Assembly (NCBI GenBank): GCA_020444545.1
Contig: JAHLKT010000003.1
Coordinates: forward strand, 620,001-684,000
DNA from: Desulfarculaceae bacterium
GTDB taxonomy: Bacteria > Desulfobacterota > Desulfarculia > Desulfarculales > Desulfarculaceae
Direction: 5' to 3'
DNA length: 64,000 bases
Shown one piece after another: positions 24,119 through 32,239 of this stretch (the first letter of the stretch is position 1; each line of letters starts with the position of its first letter). Both the position numbers and the translations under genes were made by a program. The notes beneath the pieces are model-generated. The model saw only the letters and a list, made by a program, of their open reading frames with translations. It ran no database searches and was not told where the DNA came from.

Positions 24119-24886
24119 TCAGGCCTCCTCGCGCTCCCGGCGCAGCTCGGCCAGACGGGCGTATTTACGCCAGGTGTAGCCCGCCTCCTCCCGCGCGGCC
24201 CGCCATCCGGCGGCCCCGTCCAAGAAACCCAGCCGGATCACATACCTGGACGCGAAATTCCCCACCGCGTGCAGCGCCCCGGCCAGCTTGCCCTCGCTGC
24301 GCCCGGCGGCCAGCATGTTCCGAGCCCCGGCCTCGGCATAGCGGGCGGCCCGCTGGCGGTATTCGTCCACCGAATCATAGGAATAATGGTCGTAGAGGCA
24401 CTCGTGCAGCCGTCCCACCGGGCCCTGAACCTCCAGGCGCTCGTGCACCTCCTGGCGGGCCCAGCGGGCCGAACCCCGGCGGTAGAGGCGCAGGTTCCAT
24501 TCCGGGTAAAAGCCGCCCCAGCGCAGCCAGGACCCGAAGAACCACACCCGGGAGGGGAGGTGGTAGGCCTCCACCCCGGGCTCGGGGTTGGCCTTGAATC
24601 CCTTGAGCACCTGGATGCAGGTGTCGTTGATCACCTCGTCGGCGTCCAGCATGAGTATCCAGTCGCCGCTGCATTTTTCGGCCAGGAAGTTGCGCTGGTC
24701 GGCGTAACCGGTCCAGGCCCGGTGATAGACCTTGGCCCCGGCCTTTTCCAACAATTCCACCGTGCGGTCGCTGGAGCCCGAGTCCACGGCCACGATCTCG
24801 TCGGCCACCGCGGCCACGGCCCCCAGCCAGCGAGGCAGGTTCTTTTCCTCGTTCTGCACGATTATGGCCACCGACAGCTTCAACAT
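24119..24886 (-). CDS. WaaE/KdtX-like GT2 glycosyltransferase
   Basis: 255-residue GT2 enzyme. MLKLSVAIIVQNEEKNLPRW at the N-terminus, VAVDSGSSDRTVELL, and the DxD in WILMLDADEVI are canonical; the C-terminal half with PSRVWFFGSWLRWGGFYPEW then NLRLYRR, and the VHERLEV segment, is typical of the LPS-core beta-glucosyltransferase WaaE family. The likely job is transfer of a hexose to an inner-core heptose or similar acceptor on the cytoplasmic face. Last gene of a three-gene minus-strand operon with a polysaccharide deacetylase and a GT4 enzyme, 10 bp after the deacetylase stop. Confidence 0.88.
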   Translation of the reverse strand: MLKLSVAIIVQNEEKNLPRWLGAVAAVADEIVAVDSGSSDRTVELLEKAGAKVYHRAWTGYADQRNFLAEKCSGDWILMLDADEVINDTCIQVLKGFKANPEPGVEAYHLPSRVWFFGSWLRWGGFYPEWNLRLYRRGSARWARQEVHERLEVQGPVGRLHECLYDHYSYDSVDEYRQRAARYAEAGARNMLAAGRSEGKLAGALHAVGNFASRYVIRLGFLDGAAGWRAAREEAGYTWRKYARLAELRREREEA

Positions 24887-24896
24887 GGCTTTTAGC

Positions 24897-25676
24897 CTAC
24901 CACCGGCTCTTGGCGCGGGTCAGCTTGAGGCCGAAGTCCAGCCCGGTGTCCGAGCGCTTGACGATGATGCGACCCACGGCCAGGGGGTCGCTGGCATCGT
25001 TGAGCATGGCGGGCTTGGTGGAGCAGGCCGCCGCGAAGCCCGCCGCTTTCACCGCGTGTTGCACCCGGTGGTCGAACAGGCCGTAGGGATAGGAAAATAC
25101 CTTGGGCGGCTCGCCCAGCAGTTCGGCCAGGGTGTCGCGGCAGGCGGCCAGGTTGGCGGATAGCGCCTCATCGTCCAGGCTGGTCAGGTCCACATGCTCG
25201 TGGCCATGCCCCCCGAACTCCACCCCCTGGGCTGCCAGCTCCCTTATCTGCTCGGCGCTCATCAGCGGCGCGCTGGGGATGCCCTTGTCCGCGTCCCATA
25301 CATTGGAGCCCGCCAGCTGGCTGGTCACCACGAACACCGTGGCGTTCATGCCCCGCGCCTTGATGAGCGGCCAGGCGGTTTCCAGGAAGTCCTGGTAGGC
25401 GTCGTCAAAGGTGAGCACCGCCGCCTTGGCCGGGCGGTCGGGCCCCAGGGCCCGGCCCAGGCTGATACCGGCGTAGCCCCGCTTTTGCAGGAGGTCCAGC
25501 TGCGCGGCCAATTGCTTGGGCCGCACCCGGAGCTTGGGCAGAGGGGTGTTTTCTAGGTCTTCGCGAATCTGGTGGTACATGAGCACCGGGGTGCCCGTCT
25601 GCCGGGGCCGCCACCAGTGCCAGCGGGCCGAGAAGCCCGCCGCCCCCAGGCCGGCCGCCAGCCACCACCAGATCAT
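24897..25676 (-). CDS. membrane-anchored polysaccharide deacetylase (NodB domain)
   Basis: 259 residues. An N-terminal hydrophobic segment (MIWWWLAAGLGAAGFSA) anchors a periplasmic NodB-homology domain: PVLMYHQI, the metal/catalytic motif LTFDDAYQDF (first D catalytic, second D metal ligand), the histidine pair in GGHGHEHVDLTS (metal ligands in H-x3-H spacing), and YPYGLFD for the third conserved motif. It is a CE4 family deacetylase acting on N-acetylated glycans. Its ATG overlaps the upstream GT4 stop (ATGA), showing translational coupling. Confidence 0.9.
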   Translation of the reverse strand: MIWWWLAAGLGAAGFSARWHWWRPRQTGTPVLMYHQIREDLENTPLPKLRVRPKQLAAQLDLLQKRGYAGISLGRALGPDRPAKAAVLTFDDAYQDFLETAWPLIKARGMNATVFVVTSQLAGSNVWDADKGIPSAPLMSAEQIRELAAQGVEFGGHGHEHVDLTSLDDEALSANLAACRDTLAELLGEPPKVFSYPYGLFDHRVQHAVKAAGFAAACSTKPAMLNDASDPLAVGRIIVKRSDTGLDFGLKLTRAKSRW

Positions 25677-26782
25677 GCGGCCCCCTTGGCGGCCAGCACC
25701 TTGGTGTAGATGGTCTCGGTGAGGGTGAGCATGTGCTCCAGGGAGTGGGAGGCCAATACCATCTCCCGCCCTTGCCGGGCCAGGCGCGCGGCCAGCTCAG
25801 GCTCGTCCAACATGCGGGCCACCCCAGCGGCCAGGGCCGAGGCGCTGCCCGGCTCCACCAGGATCCCGGTGTCCATGTTGCGCACCACCTGGCCCACGTC
25901 GCCCGCATCGGCGGCCACCACCGGGCGCTCGGCGGCCATCTGCTGGAGCACCGCCTGGGGCACGCCCTCGTTCTTGTCGCTGGCCAGGACGCACACGTCG
26001 CACAGGGGCAGGATGCGCTCCACGTCCGGCCTCATGCCGGTCATGCGCACCGCGTCCGCGAGCCCCATGCTCTGCACCAAGGCGCGAATCTCCTCTTCCT
26101 TGGGCCCGCCGCCCACCAGCATGAACTGGATCCGGCGGCCGGCGGCTAGCAGCTCCTGGGCCATCTGCAAGAAGAGGTCATGCCGCTTCCAGGAGCGCAG
26201 GATGGCCACGATGGCCACCACCGGCGTCCCCGGCTCGAGGCCCAGCTCGCGGGCCAGCCCGGGGTCGGGCTGGGCGGGAGCGTAGCGGCTGGTGTCCACC
26301 CCGGTGGGCACCGAGAACACCCGGGCCGCGGCCAGGCCGTAGTCCTGGATCAGATGCCGCCGGATGCCTTCCCCGGTGGTGGTCACCGCCTGAGGCAAAC
26401 GGTAGACGAAGTTGAAGGGATGGTTGGGCACCTTGGCCGAGAGGTGCCGGGTGCGCACGTTGGCCACCCCGCTCAGGCGGCAGGCCATGCCCCCCACCCA
26501 GCCGTCCACCGAGGAGTGAGTGTTAAGAACGTCGGTGCGCTCGCGCTTCATCAGGGCCATGAGGCCCCGGATGGCCGCGAGGTCCCAGGGGCCGCGCATG
26601 TCCAGGGGATGAAAGACGAGCCCGGCCTCCTCGGCGGCCTGCCGCAGCTTGCCGATGGGGCAGCCGCACAGGGCCACCTGGTGCCCCCGGGCGGCCATGC
26701 CCTGGCACTCGGTGAGGATGCGGATCTCCTGCCCACCCCAGCCGTTGGACCATTCCGTGTGAATTATGTTCAGAGGCTTCAT
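25673..26782 (-). CDS. GT4/GT1-type glycosyltransferase (GT-B fold)
   Basis: 369 residues with MKPLNIIHTEWSNGWGGQEI at the N-terminus, where the GG-Q-E loop contacts the donor, and GVDTSRYAP, VAILRSWKRHDLF, MLVGGGPKEEEIR, VLASDKNEGVPQAVLQQMA: the E-x7-E motif of GT4 retaining transferases is present as ENEGVPQAVLQQM-type (DKNEGVPQAVLQQM here, with the distal Glu replaced by Gln). It would add a sugar in LPS or surface-glycan assembly. First gene of the three-gene operon ending at 24119. Confidence 0.88.
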   Translation of the reverse strand: MKPLNIIHTEWSNGWGGQEIRILTECQGMAARGHQVALCGCPIGKLRQAAEEAGLVFHPLDMRGPWDLAAIRGLMALMKRERTDVLNTHSSVDGWVGGMACRLSGVANVRTRHLSAKVPNHPFNFVYRLPQAVTTTGEGIRRHLIQDYGLAAARVFSVPTGVDTSRYAPAQPDPGLARELGLEPGTPVVAIVAILRSWKRHDLFLQMAQELLAAGRRIQFMLVGGGPKEEEIRALVQSMGLADAVRMTGMRPDVERILPLCDVCVLASDKNEGVPQAVLQQMAAERPVVAADAGDVGQVVRNMDTGILVEPGSASALAAGVARMLDEPELAARLARQGREMVLASHSLEHMLTLTETIYTKVLAAKGAA

Positions 26783-26893
26783 GCTGCCTGTTCTTACGCC
26801 GGGACAATCCCGGCGTCAACCTTTGGCCCGGCGCGGCCTATCCCGGTTTGACATTCCCGCTTCATAGGCCGATACTGCACCCGGAGGATGTCC

Positions 26894-27616
26894 TTGGACC
26901 TGGAACAAAGTCAACTGCTTAAAGAGCTTTGCCGCCGCTTGGGCCATGAGTTCGCCAACCAGGCCCTGCTTCGGCAGGCGCTCCGGCACTCATCCTACAT
27001 CCATGAGCACCCCGAAGAGGACGGCGACAGCTACGAGCGCCTGGAATTCCTGGGCGACGCGGTGCTGGAGCTAAGCATCACCGAGATGCTCTTCGCCCGC
27101 TTCCCCGAGGCCAGCGAGGGCCAGCTCTCCAAGGCCCGGGCCGGGGTGGTCAACGAGAACCGCCTGGCCTCCACCGCCCGCGACCTGGGCATCGGCCCCT
27201 GCCTTATGCTGGGGCGCGGCGAGGAGTTGCAAGGCGGACGCGACAAGCCTTCCATCCTGGCCGACGTGGTGGAGTCCCTGGCCGCGGCCATATACCTGGA
27301 CGCCGGCCTGGAGGCGGCCCGCCGGGTGCTCCTGGATCTCCTGGGCCCGGCGGCGGAACGCGCCCTGGAGCGCGCTCCCAAAAAGGACTTCAAAACCCGC
27401 CTGCAAGAGGAGGTTCAGGAGCGCCTGCATCTGACCCCGGTCTACGAGATGATCGAGGCCGAGGGCCCGGACCACGCCAAGGTCTTCACCGTGGCGGTGA
27501 TCATCGGCGAGCGCTCCGTGGCCTCGGGCAAGGGCCGCAGTAAAAAAGAGGCCGAGCAGGAGGCCGCCTGCGCGGCCCTGGACTGCTGGCGCGACCTTTC
27601 CCCGGACGAAGCCTAA
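26894..27616 (+). CDS. rnc: ribonuclease III
   Basis: About 240 residues: an RNase III catalytic domain with the signature ERLEFLGDAVLELSI (E and D metal ligands) and the second acidic cluster in LADVVESLAAAIYLDAG, followed by a C-terminal dsRNA-binding domain (KTRLQEEVQERL through GKGRSKKEAEQEAACAAL). It processes rRNA precursors and structured mRNAs. The start needs comment: ATG 26888 directly abuts the GGAGG ribosome-binding site, whereas the in-frame TTG at 26894 is six bases from it and is the more likely start. Its TAA overlaps the convergent wecB stop. Divergent from the GT4 operon. Confidence 0.95.
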   Translation: MDLEQSQLLKELCRRLGHEFANQALLRQALRHSSYIHEHPEEDGDSYERLEFLGDAVLELSITEMLFARFPEASEGQLSKARAGVVNENRLASTARDLGIGPCLMLGRGEELQGGRDKPSILADVVESLAAAIYLDAGLEAARRVLLDLLGPAAERALERAPKKDFKTRLQEEVQERLHLTPVYEMIEAEGPDHAKVFTVAVIIGERSVASGKGRSKKEAEQEAACAALDCWRDLSPDEA

Positions 27617-28716
27617 ACTCCCAGTTGCAGCCGCAACGACTCCGCGCAACGATCCGCCGTATGCCCGTCCCACAGGGGCGGCACCTGGCCGTGGGGCCAG
27701 TCCCCGGCCAGGACCTCGCGCACCCCGTCGCCGATCTGCTCCACCGTAACCAGCCGGTTGGTTCCCAGCTCCACGGTCACCGGCCGCTCGGTGGAGGGCC
27801 GCACGGTCAGGCAAGGCAAATGCAGATAGGTGGTCTCCTCCTGGATGCCGCCCGAGTCGGTAATCACCAAGCGGCAGCCCAGCACAAGGCTCATGAAATC
27901 CAGATAGCCCTGGGGCTCCAGCATGATCAGCCCGCCCGCCTCGATGAGCCTGCCCAGGAGGTCGAAGCTCTCCAGACGCGCCCGGGTGCGGGGGTGGGCC
28001 GGGAAGACCAGGGGCAATTGCCCCGCCGCCTCGGCCAGGGCCTCGGCCAGCTTGGCCAGGGCCTGGGGATGGTCCACGTTGCCCGGCCGGTGCAGGGTCA
28101 CCACGCCGTAGCCGCCCTGGGCCAGGCCATGGGCCTCCCAGGCGCGGCGGGCCTCAATGGCCGGGCGCACCATCTCCAGCGAGTCGATCATGATGTTGCC
28201 CACCAGCTCCACGCGGGCCGGGTCCACCCCCTCGCGGGCCAGGTTGGCGTCGCCGTCGTCCGAAGGCGTCCACAACAGATCGGCCAACTGGTCGGTGAGG
28301 ATGCGGTTCTGCTCCTCGGGCATGTCGCGGTCCCAGGAGCGCAGCCCGGCTTCAAGGTGAGCCAGGAACACCCCCGCCCGCCGGGCCACCAGGGCGCAGG
28401 CCAGGGTGGAGTTCACGTCGCCCACCACCACCACCGCGTCCGGCTTGGGGCCCTCGTTGATCAGCTTTTCATAGGCCATGAGGCAGCGGCCGATCTGGTC
28501 GCCGTGGCCGCCGGAGCCCACCCCCAAATGGGCGGCCGGGTCGGGCAGGCCCAGGTCCGCGAAAAACGCCGCGCTCATGTTGTAGTCATAATGCTGGCCG
28601 GTGTGCACCACCGCCGGGCAACACCACTCCAGGGGCTCCAAGGCCCGGTAGAGCGGAGCCACCTTCATGAAGTTGGGCCGGGCCGCGGCGATGAGATGCA
28701 CCAGCTTCTCAGCCAC
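27613..28716 (-). CDS. wecB: UDP-N-acetylglucosamine 2-epimerase (non-hydrolysing)
   Basis: 367 residues. It interconverts UDP-GlcNAc and UDP-ManNAc, supplying ManNAc or ManNAcA for surface polysaccharides. Conserved: VVHTGQHYDYNMS, VVGDVNSTLA, HLEAGLRSWDRDMPEEQNR (catalytic acidic pair), VTLHRPGNVD (allosteric/UDP site), FPAHPRT and LVITDSGGIQEE. GTG start with GGGAGG six bases upstream, overlapping the preceding small membrane protein by 8 bp. With the UDP-ManNAc-type dehydrogenase candidate at 37.9 kb it could form the ManNAcA route. Confidence 0.93.
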   Translation of the reverse strand: MAEKLVHLIAAARPNFMKVAPLYRALEPLEWCCPAVVHTGQHYDYNMSAAFFADLGLPDPAAHLGVGSGGHGDQIGRCLMAYEKLINEGPKPDAVVVVGDVNSTLACALVARRAGVFLAHLEAGLRSWDRDMPEEQNRILTDQLADLLWTPSDDGDANLAREGVDPARVELVGNIMIDSLEMVRPAIEARRAWEAHGLAQGGYGVVTLHRPGNVDHPQALAKLAEALAEAAGQLPLVFPAHPRTRARLESFDLLGRLIEAGGLIMLEPQGYLDFMSLVLGCRLVITDSGGIQEETTYLHLPCLTVRPSTERPVTVELGTNRLVTVEQIGDGVREVLAGDWPHGQVPPLWDGHTADRCAESLRLQLGV

Positions 28717-28921
28717 GCCGCCCTCCCCGGCTCGCGGCCAGCCACCAAATCAGCGGCGGCGCGGTGAGCAGGATCAAGGCGGCCAGGCCCATCTGCCAGC
28801 CGCCGGGGAACATGGCCGTGCTCCAGGCGATGAGGGCGTAGAGCCCCAGGATCCCGCCCGCGATTACCGCGATCAAGGCCGCCTTGCTCCCTTGCTTGGC
28901 CTGGGTCTGCTCTTTGTCCAT
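28709..28921 (-). CDS. 70-residue two-span membrane protein
   Basis: Small protein with a charged N-terminus (MDKEQTQAKQGSK), two hydrophobic helices (about 15-36 and 43-62) and a basic end (ASRGGRRG). GGGAGG precedes its ATG and its 3' end overlaps wecB by 8 bp, so the two are translationally coupled. No family is recognised; a membrane organiser or chaperone for the epimerase pathway is only speculation. Confidence 0.7.
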   Translation of the reverse strand: MDKEQTQAKQGSKAALIAVIAGGILGLYALIAWSTAMFPGGWQMGLAALILLTAPPLIWWLAASRGGRRG

Positions 28922-29037
28922 GCCGCCTCCCGGTCGTGGCTCCCATATTAGCGTTTAGCGGGGCAAAAGGACAGGCCCCGGAGCGTGAGTTCCGAGACGC
29001 CAGGAGACAGAAAAATGGTTGGGAAATAAAAAGCCCG

Positions 29038-29361
29038 TCAGGCAGAGGCCGCGCTGGGATGCACCTTCACCTCGCGCTCCAGCCGCCCGGACAGCTTTTG
29101 GCGGGCGGTCTCCAGGTCAAAATCCTCCTGCAGGCCGGTCCAGAACCTGGCCGACATGCCGAAATAGCGGGCCAGGCGCAGGGCGGTATCCGCGGTCAGG
29201 GCCCGCTTGCCGTGCACGATCTCATTGATGCGGCGCGGCGACACCCCGAGGTCGCGGCCCAGGCGGTTCTGGCTCAGGCCCAAGGGGCGCAGGAACTCCT
29301 CCAAGAGCACCTCGCCGGGATGCACCGGCGGGAGTGATTTTTCCTTCCTAACCATTTCCAT
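29038..29361 (-). CDS. higA: HigA-type antitoxin (HTH_XRE)
   Basis: About 107 residues with a lambda-repressor-like helix-turn-helix: HPGEVLLEEFLRPLGLSQNR and DLGVSPRRINEIVHGKRALT, then TALRLARYFGMSARFWTGLQ, the standard HigA/VapI pattern. It neutralises the adjacent HigB RNase and represses the operon. I use ATG 29361 (AAGG a few bases upstream); an in-frame TTG at 29385 overlaps the toxin stop. The order toxin then antitoxin is the normal one for higBA. Confidence 0.9.
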   Translation of the reverse strand: MEMVRKEKSLPPVHPGEVLLEEFLRPLGLSQNRLGRDLGVSPRRINEIVHGKRALTADTALRLARYFGMSARFWTGLQEDFDLETARQKLSGRLEREVKVHPSAASA

Positions 29362-29381
29362 CCCTGCCTTACTCGTAAGCT

Positions 29382-29669
29382 TCAATGATAATCGACCATT
29401 TCCACTTCATCTGCCGTGGCGTTCGCTTCTTGCCAGACGAAGCAGATGCGAAAGCGGGCATTGACCCTGATGCTGTAGGAGCCTTGCCGGTCGCCCAGCA
29501 AAGCCTCTAGCCGGTTGCCTGGCGGTACCCGTAAATCGTTCAAGTCCGCCGAGTGATGAAGCATCATCAGCTTGCGCCGGGCTGCCCGCTGCACCTCCGG
29601 CGGGAAACGCCGGGACACCATGCCTTCGAAAATTTTGCGCGTCTCTTTGCACTTAAACCCAACTATCAT
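29382..29669 (-). CDS. higB: HigB-type mRNA interferase toxin
   Basis: 95 residues of the RelE/HigB family: IVGFKCKETRKIFEGM, LHHSADLNDLRVPPGNRLEALLGDR and YSIRVNARFRICFVWQ match HigB, including the R-x-R-I-C-F core strand and the end VEMVDYH that carries the C-terminal His. It would cleave mRNA on the ribosome unless bound by HigA. Operator-like palindrome lies just upstream. Confidence 0.9.
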   Translation of the reverse strand: MIVGFKCKETRKIFEGMVSRRFPPEVQRAARRKLMMLHHSADLNDLRVPPGNRLEALLGDRQGSYSIRVNARFRICFVWQEANATADEVEMVDYH

Positions 29670-29710
29670 CTTCCCCCCACCTGTCCGCTTTGCGGACAGC
29701 CAACTAATTT

Positions 29711-29731
29711 ATATAACGCGTAACGTTATAT
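29711..29731 (-). promoter_or_regulatory. higBA operator palindrome
   Basis: ATATAACG (29711-29718) and CGTTATAT (29724-29731) are perfect 8-base arms about a five-base centre, 42 bp upstream of the higB start, overlapping the likely -10 region. It fits autoregulation by HigA, which binds a palindrome at its own promoter. Confidence 0.6.
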
Positions 29732-29744
29732 GTAAAGATTTTTT

Positions 29745-30056
29745 CCACCAATCGTTGACCCCCAAAAATCCTTCTTGCCAGGCGATACGGGCCGTGCTAC
29801 AAACCTCTGCGAGCCGGGCCACCGCCCGGCCGCCCATCGTGGCAAGGAGATATCGCCGGCGACACCATGAGCAACAGCATCTCCCATAGCTCCCCCGCCC
29901 AGGCTTATCTCTATTCCTACGACTATCGGCCGCCCCGCGGCTGAACTACCCCCATACATACACCCCCATACCCCCTTTTTAGACCGACAGCTATATAGGC
30001 GCGCCCGGAATCTGTGACCATAAGCGCGGGCCGCCGCCCTCAACTTGGAGTGCGAC
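29745..30056 (+). other. intergenic region before the TRAP binding protein gene
   Basis: About 310 bp. A 25-codon ORF at 29867-29944 has an AAGGAGA motif, but 16 bases from its ATG, which is too far; it is not listed. TATATA at 29990-29995 could be a -10 box but no -35 is visible. Nothing else recognised. Confidence 0.4.
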
Positions 30057-31076
30057 ATGTTTATCAGCAAGCTCGTGCGGGCCTGGTCCCTGGCCCTGAT
30101 CCTTTGCCTGGGCCTGGCCGTGGCCGCCCCGGCCGCCACCACCCTGACCTACAGCAACTTCTTCCCCCCCACCCACGCCCAATCCAAGCTGGCCCAGGCC
30201 TGGTGCGATGCGGTGACCAAGGCCACCGACGGCGCGGTGAAGTTCCAGTACTTCCCCGGCCAGACCCTGACCAAGGCCAACCAATCCTATGACGGCGTGG
30301 TGGGCGGCATCTCGGACATGGCCATGGGCTGCTTCGCCTACACCCGGGGCCGCTTCCCGGTCATGGAGGCCGTGGACCTGCCCCTGGGCTACGTGTCCGG
30401 CAGCCAGGCCACCCAGACCGTGAACAACTTCTTCAAGCGCATGAAGCCCAAGGAGCTAAAAGAAGTTGAGGTGATGTACCTGCACGCCCATGGGCCAGGC
30501 CTGCTCTTTACCCGCTCGCGCCCGGTGGCCAAGCTGGAGGACCTGAAGGGCCTGAAGATCCGGGCCACCGGCACCTCGGCCCGCACGGTGGCCGCCCTGG
30601 GCGGCACCCCGGTGGCCATGCCCATGCCCGAGAGCTACCAGTCCCTGTCGCGCGGAGTGGTGGACGGCTCGGTCTACCCCATGGAGTCCAACAAGGGCTG
30701 GCGCCTGGGCGAGGTGGTGGAGCACGGCACCCTGTGCTATCCGGTGGGTTACACCACCACCTTCTTCGTGGTGATGAACAAGGACCGCTGGAAGGCGCTG
30801 CCGGCCAAGGTTAAGGAGGCCATCCGCAAGATCAACCAGAGCTGGATCGCCAAGACCGGCCAGGCCTGGGACGAGGCCGACCGCCAGGGCAAGGAGTTCT
30901 TCCTGGGCCTCAAGGGCCGCACCCTGATCAGCCTGACCCCGGCCGAGGCCGCCCGCTGGAAGCAGGCGGTGGAGCCGGTCTTGACCGGCTACGCCAAGCA
31001 GGTGAGCCAAAAGGGCCTGGACGGCGCGGCGATCCTCAAGGCCGCCCGCGAGGAAGCCGCCCGCCCGGTGCAATAG
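30057..31076 (+). CDS. TRAP transporter solute-binding protein (DctP family)
   Basis: 339 residues with a signal peptide (FISKLVRAWSLALILCLGLA...APA-AT). The mature protein follows the DctP pattern: LTYSNFFPPTHAQSKLAQAW, GAVKFQYFPGQTL, GISDMAMGCFAYTRGRFP, LKIRATGTSARTVAALGGTP (with the Arg that salt-bridges carboxylate ligands), and GVVDGSVYPMES. It would bind an organic acid or similar carboxylate in the periplasm. It is an orphan: no DctQ or DctM membrane subunit is adjacent. ATG 30057 is preferred (TTGGAG seven bases upstream) over TTG 30045. Confidence 0.92.
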   Translation: MFISKLVRAWSLALILCLGLAVAAPAATTLTYSNFFPPTHAQSKLAQAWCDAVTKATDGAVKFQYFPGQTLTKANQSYDGVVGGISDMAMGCFAYTRGRFPVMEAVDLPLGYVSGSQATQTVNNFFKRMKPKELKEVEVMYLHAHGPGLLFTRSRPVAKLEDLKGLKIRATGTSARTVAALGGTPVAMPMPESYQSLSRGVVDGSVYPMESNKGWRLGEVVEHGTLCYPVGYTTTFFVVMNKDRWKALPAKVKEAIRKINQSWIAKTGQAWDEADRQGKEFFLGLKGRTLISLTPAEAARWKQAVEPVLTGYAKQVSQKGLDGAAILKAAREEAARPVQ

Positions 31077-31110
31077 CGGATTCTCCCGCCTTACCAGGCG
31101 GCGCAAATTA

Positions 31111-31144
31111 TGGCCGGGGCCGGTTAATATTCCGGCCCCGGCCA
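31111..31144 (+). terminator. 13-bp perfect hairpin terminator after the TRAP gene
   Basis: TGGCCGGGGCCGG (31111-31123) and CCGGCCCCGGCCA (31132-31144) pair perfectly with an eight-base TTAATATT loop. Followed by TGGTATTCTT rather than a pure T-run, so its efficiency is unsure. Confidence 0.65.
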
Positions 31145-31195
31145 TGGTATTCTTGAAGCTCAGGGCGGCGGAATTGCTGCGCCGCGGGAGAAGAA

Positions 31196-32236
31196 ATGAC
31201 CACCCTGATCATAGCGGTGACCGCGTCCATTCTGATCTCGGCGCTGTGCTCCCTGTTGGAGTCGGTGCTCTATTCCACCAGACTCATCACCCTGGAGGCA
31301 GCCGCCGCCCAAGGCAACCGCCTGGCCCGGGCCATGCGTGCCTTCAAGTCCCAGGTAGACCGGCCCCTGGCCGCCATCCTCATCCTCAACACCGCGGCCA
31401 ACACCGCCGGCGCGGCCCTGGCCGGCTGGGCCGCCGGGCAGGTGTGGGGGGCGGGCTCCCTGTGGGCCTTCTCGGCCTTCTTCACCCTGGCCATCCTGCT
31501 GTTCAGCGAGATCATTCCCAAGACCGTGGGCGCGGTGTTCTGGCGGGTGCTGTGGGGGCCTTCCATCTACCCCCTCAAGATCATGGTGCTGGTGCTCCGG
31601 CCCTTCATCTGGCTGACCCAGGCGGTCACCGGGCTCATCACCGCCCGGCGCAAGAAGGGCTCGTCCATCAGCGAGGACGAGATCGTGGCCGCCGCCCGCC
31701 TGGGGGCCAGCGGGGGCGAGATCAGCCGCATGGAAGCGGAGCTGATCAACAACATCATCCAACTGGAAGAGATCACCGCCGAGGACATCATGACCCCCCG
31801 CACGGTGATGATGTCCCTGGACGGGGCGCTCACCGTGGACGAGGTGGAACTGCAGGCCCGCCACTGGCCCCACACCCGCCTGCCGGTCTGGCGCGACAAT
31901 CCGGACCAGGTGGTGGGCTACGTGCTGCAAGACAGCATCTTCCGGTCCGAGAGCCGCGACCAGGACAGGGCCCTGTTCGAGCTGGCCAAGCCGGTGCGCT
32001 TCGTGCCGCCGGGCATCAACGCCCTCAAGCTGCTGGCCAGCTTCCTGGGTTCCAAGGAGCACCTGGTCATAGTGGTGGACGAGTACGGCGGGGTCATGGG
32101 TCTGGTCACTCTGGAAGACGTGATCGAGTCCCTGGTGGGCTCGGAGATCGTGGACGAGACCGACGAGGAAGTGGACCTCCAAGAAGCGGCCCGCCGCCGG
32201 GCCAAGGCGGTGCTCAAGGCCAGCCGGGAAGCATAA
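31196..32236 (+). CDS. CNNM/CorC-type membrane protein with CBS pair
   Basis: 346 residues. The first 130 residues form the CNNM membrane domain with three to four helices and the conserved ILLFSEIIPKTVGAVF segment; residues about 190-330 hold two CBS motifs (ITAEDIMTPRTVMMSLDGAL and VVDEYGGVMGLVTLEDVIES). Members of this UPF0053/CorC/YfjD group are implicated in Mg2+/Co2+ homeostasis, often as exporters; CBS domains bind adenine nucleotides. The C-terminal CorC_HlyC transporter-associated domain is absent or very short, so this is a truncated-type member. Four bp separate it from the flavoprotein gene. Confidence 0.88.
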   Translation: MTTLIIAVTASILISALCSLLESVLYSTRLITLEAAAAQGNRLARAMRAFKSQVDRPLAAILILNTAANTAGAALAGWAAGQVWGAGSLWAFSAFFTLAILLFSEIIPKTVGAVFWRVLWGPSIYPLKIMVLVLRPFIWLTQAVTGLITARRKKGSSISEDEIVAAARLGASGGEISRMEAELINNIIQLEEITAEDIMTPRTVMMSLDGALTVDEVELQARHWPHTRLPVWRDNPDQVVGYVLQDSIFRSESRDQDRALFELAKPVRFVPPGINALKLLASFLGSKEHLVIVVDEYGGVMGLVTLEDVIESLVGSEIVDETDEEVDLQEAARRRAKAVLKASREA

Positions 32237-32239
32237 GAG

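Noticed and set aside
29867-29944. 25-codon ORF with AAGGAGA upstream
   Set aside because: The ribosome-binding site is 16 bases from the ATG, too far, and the product has no features.
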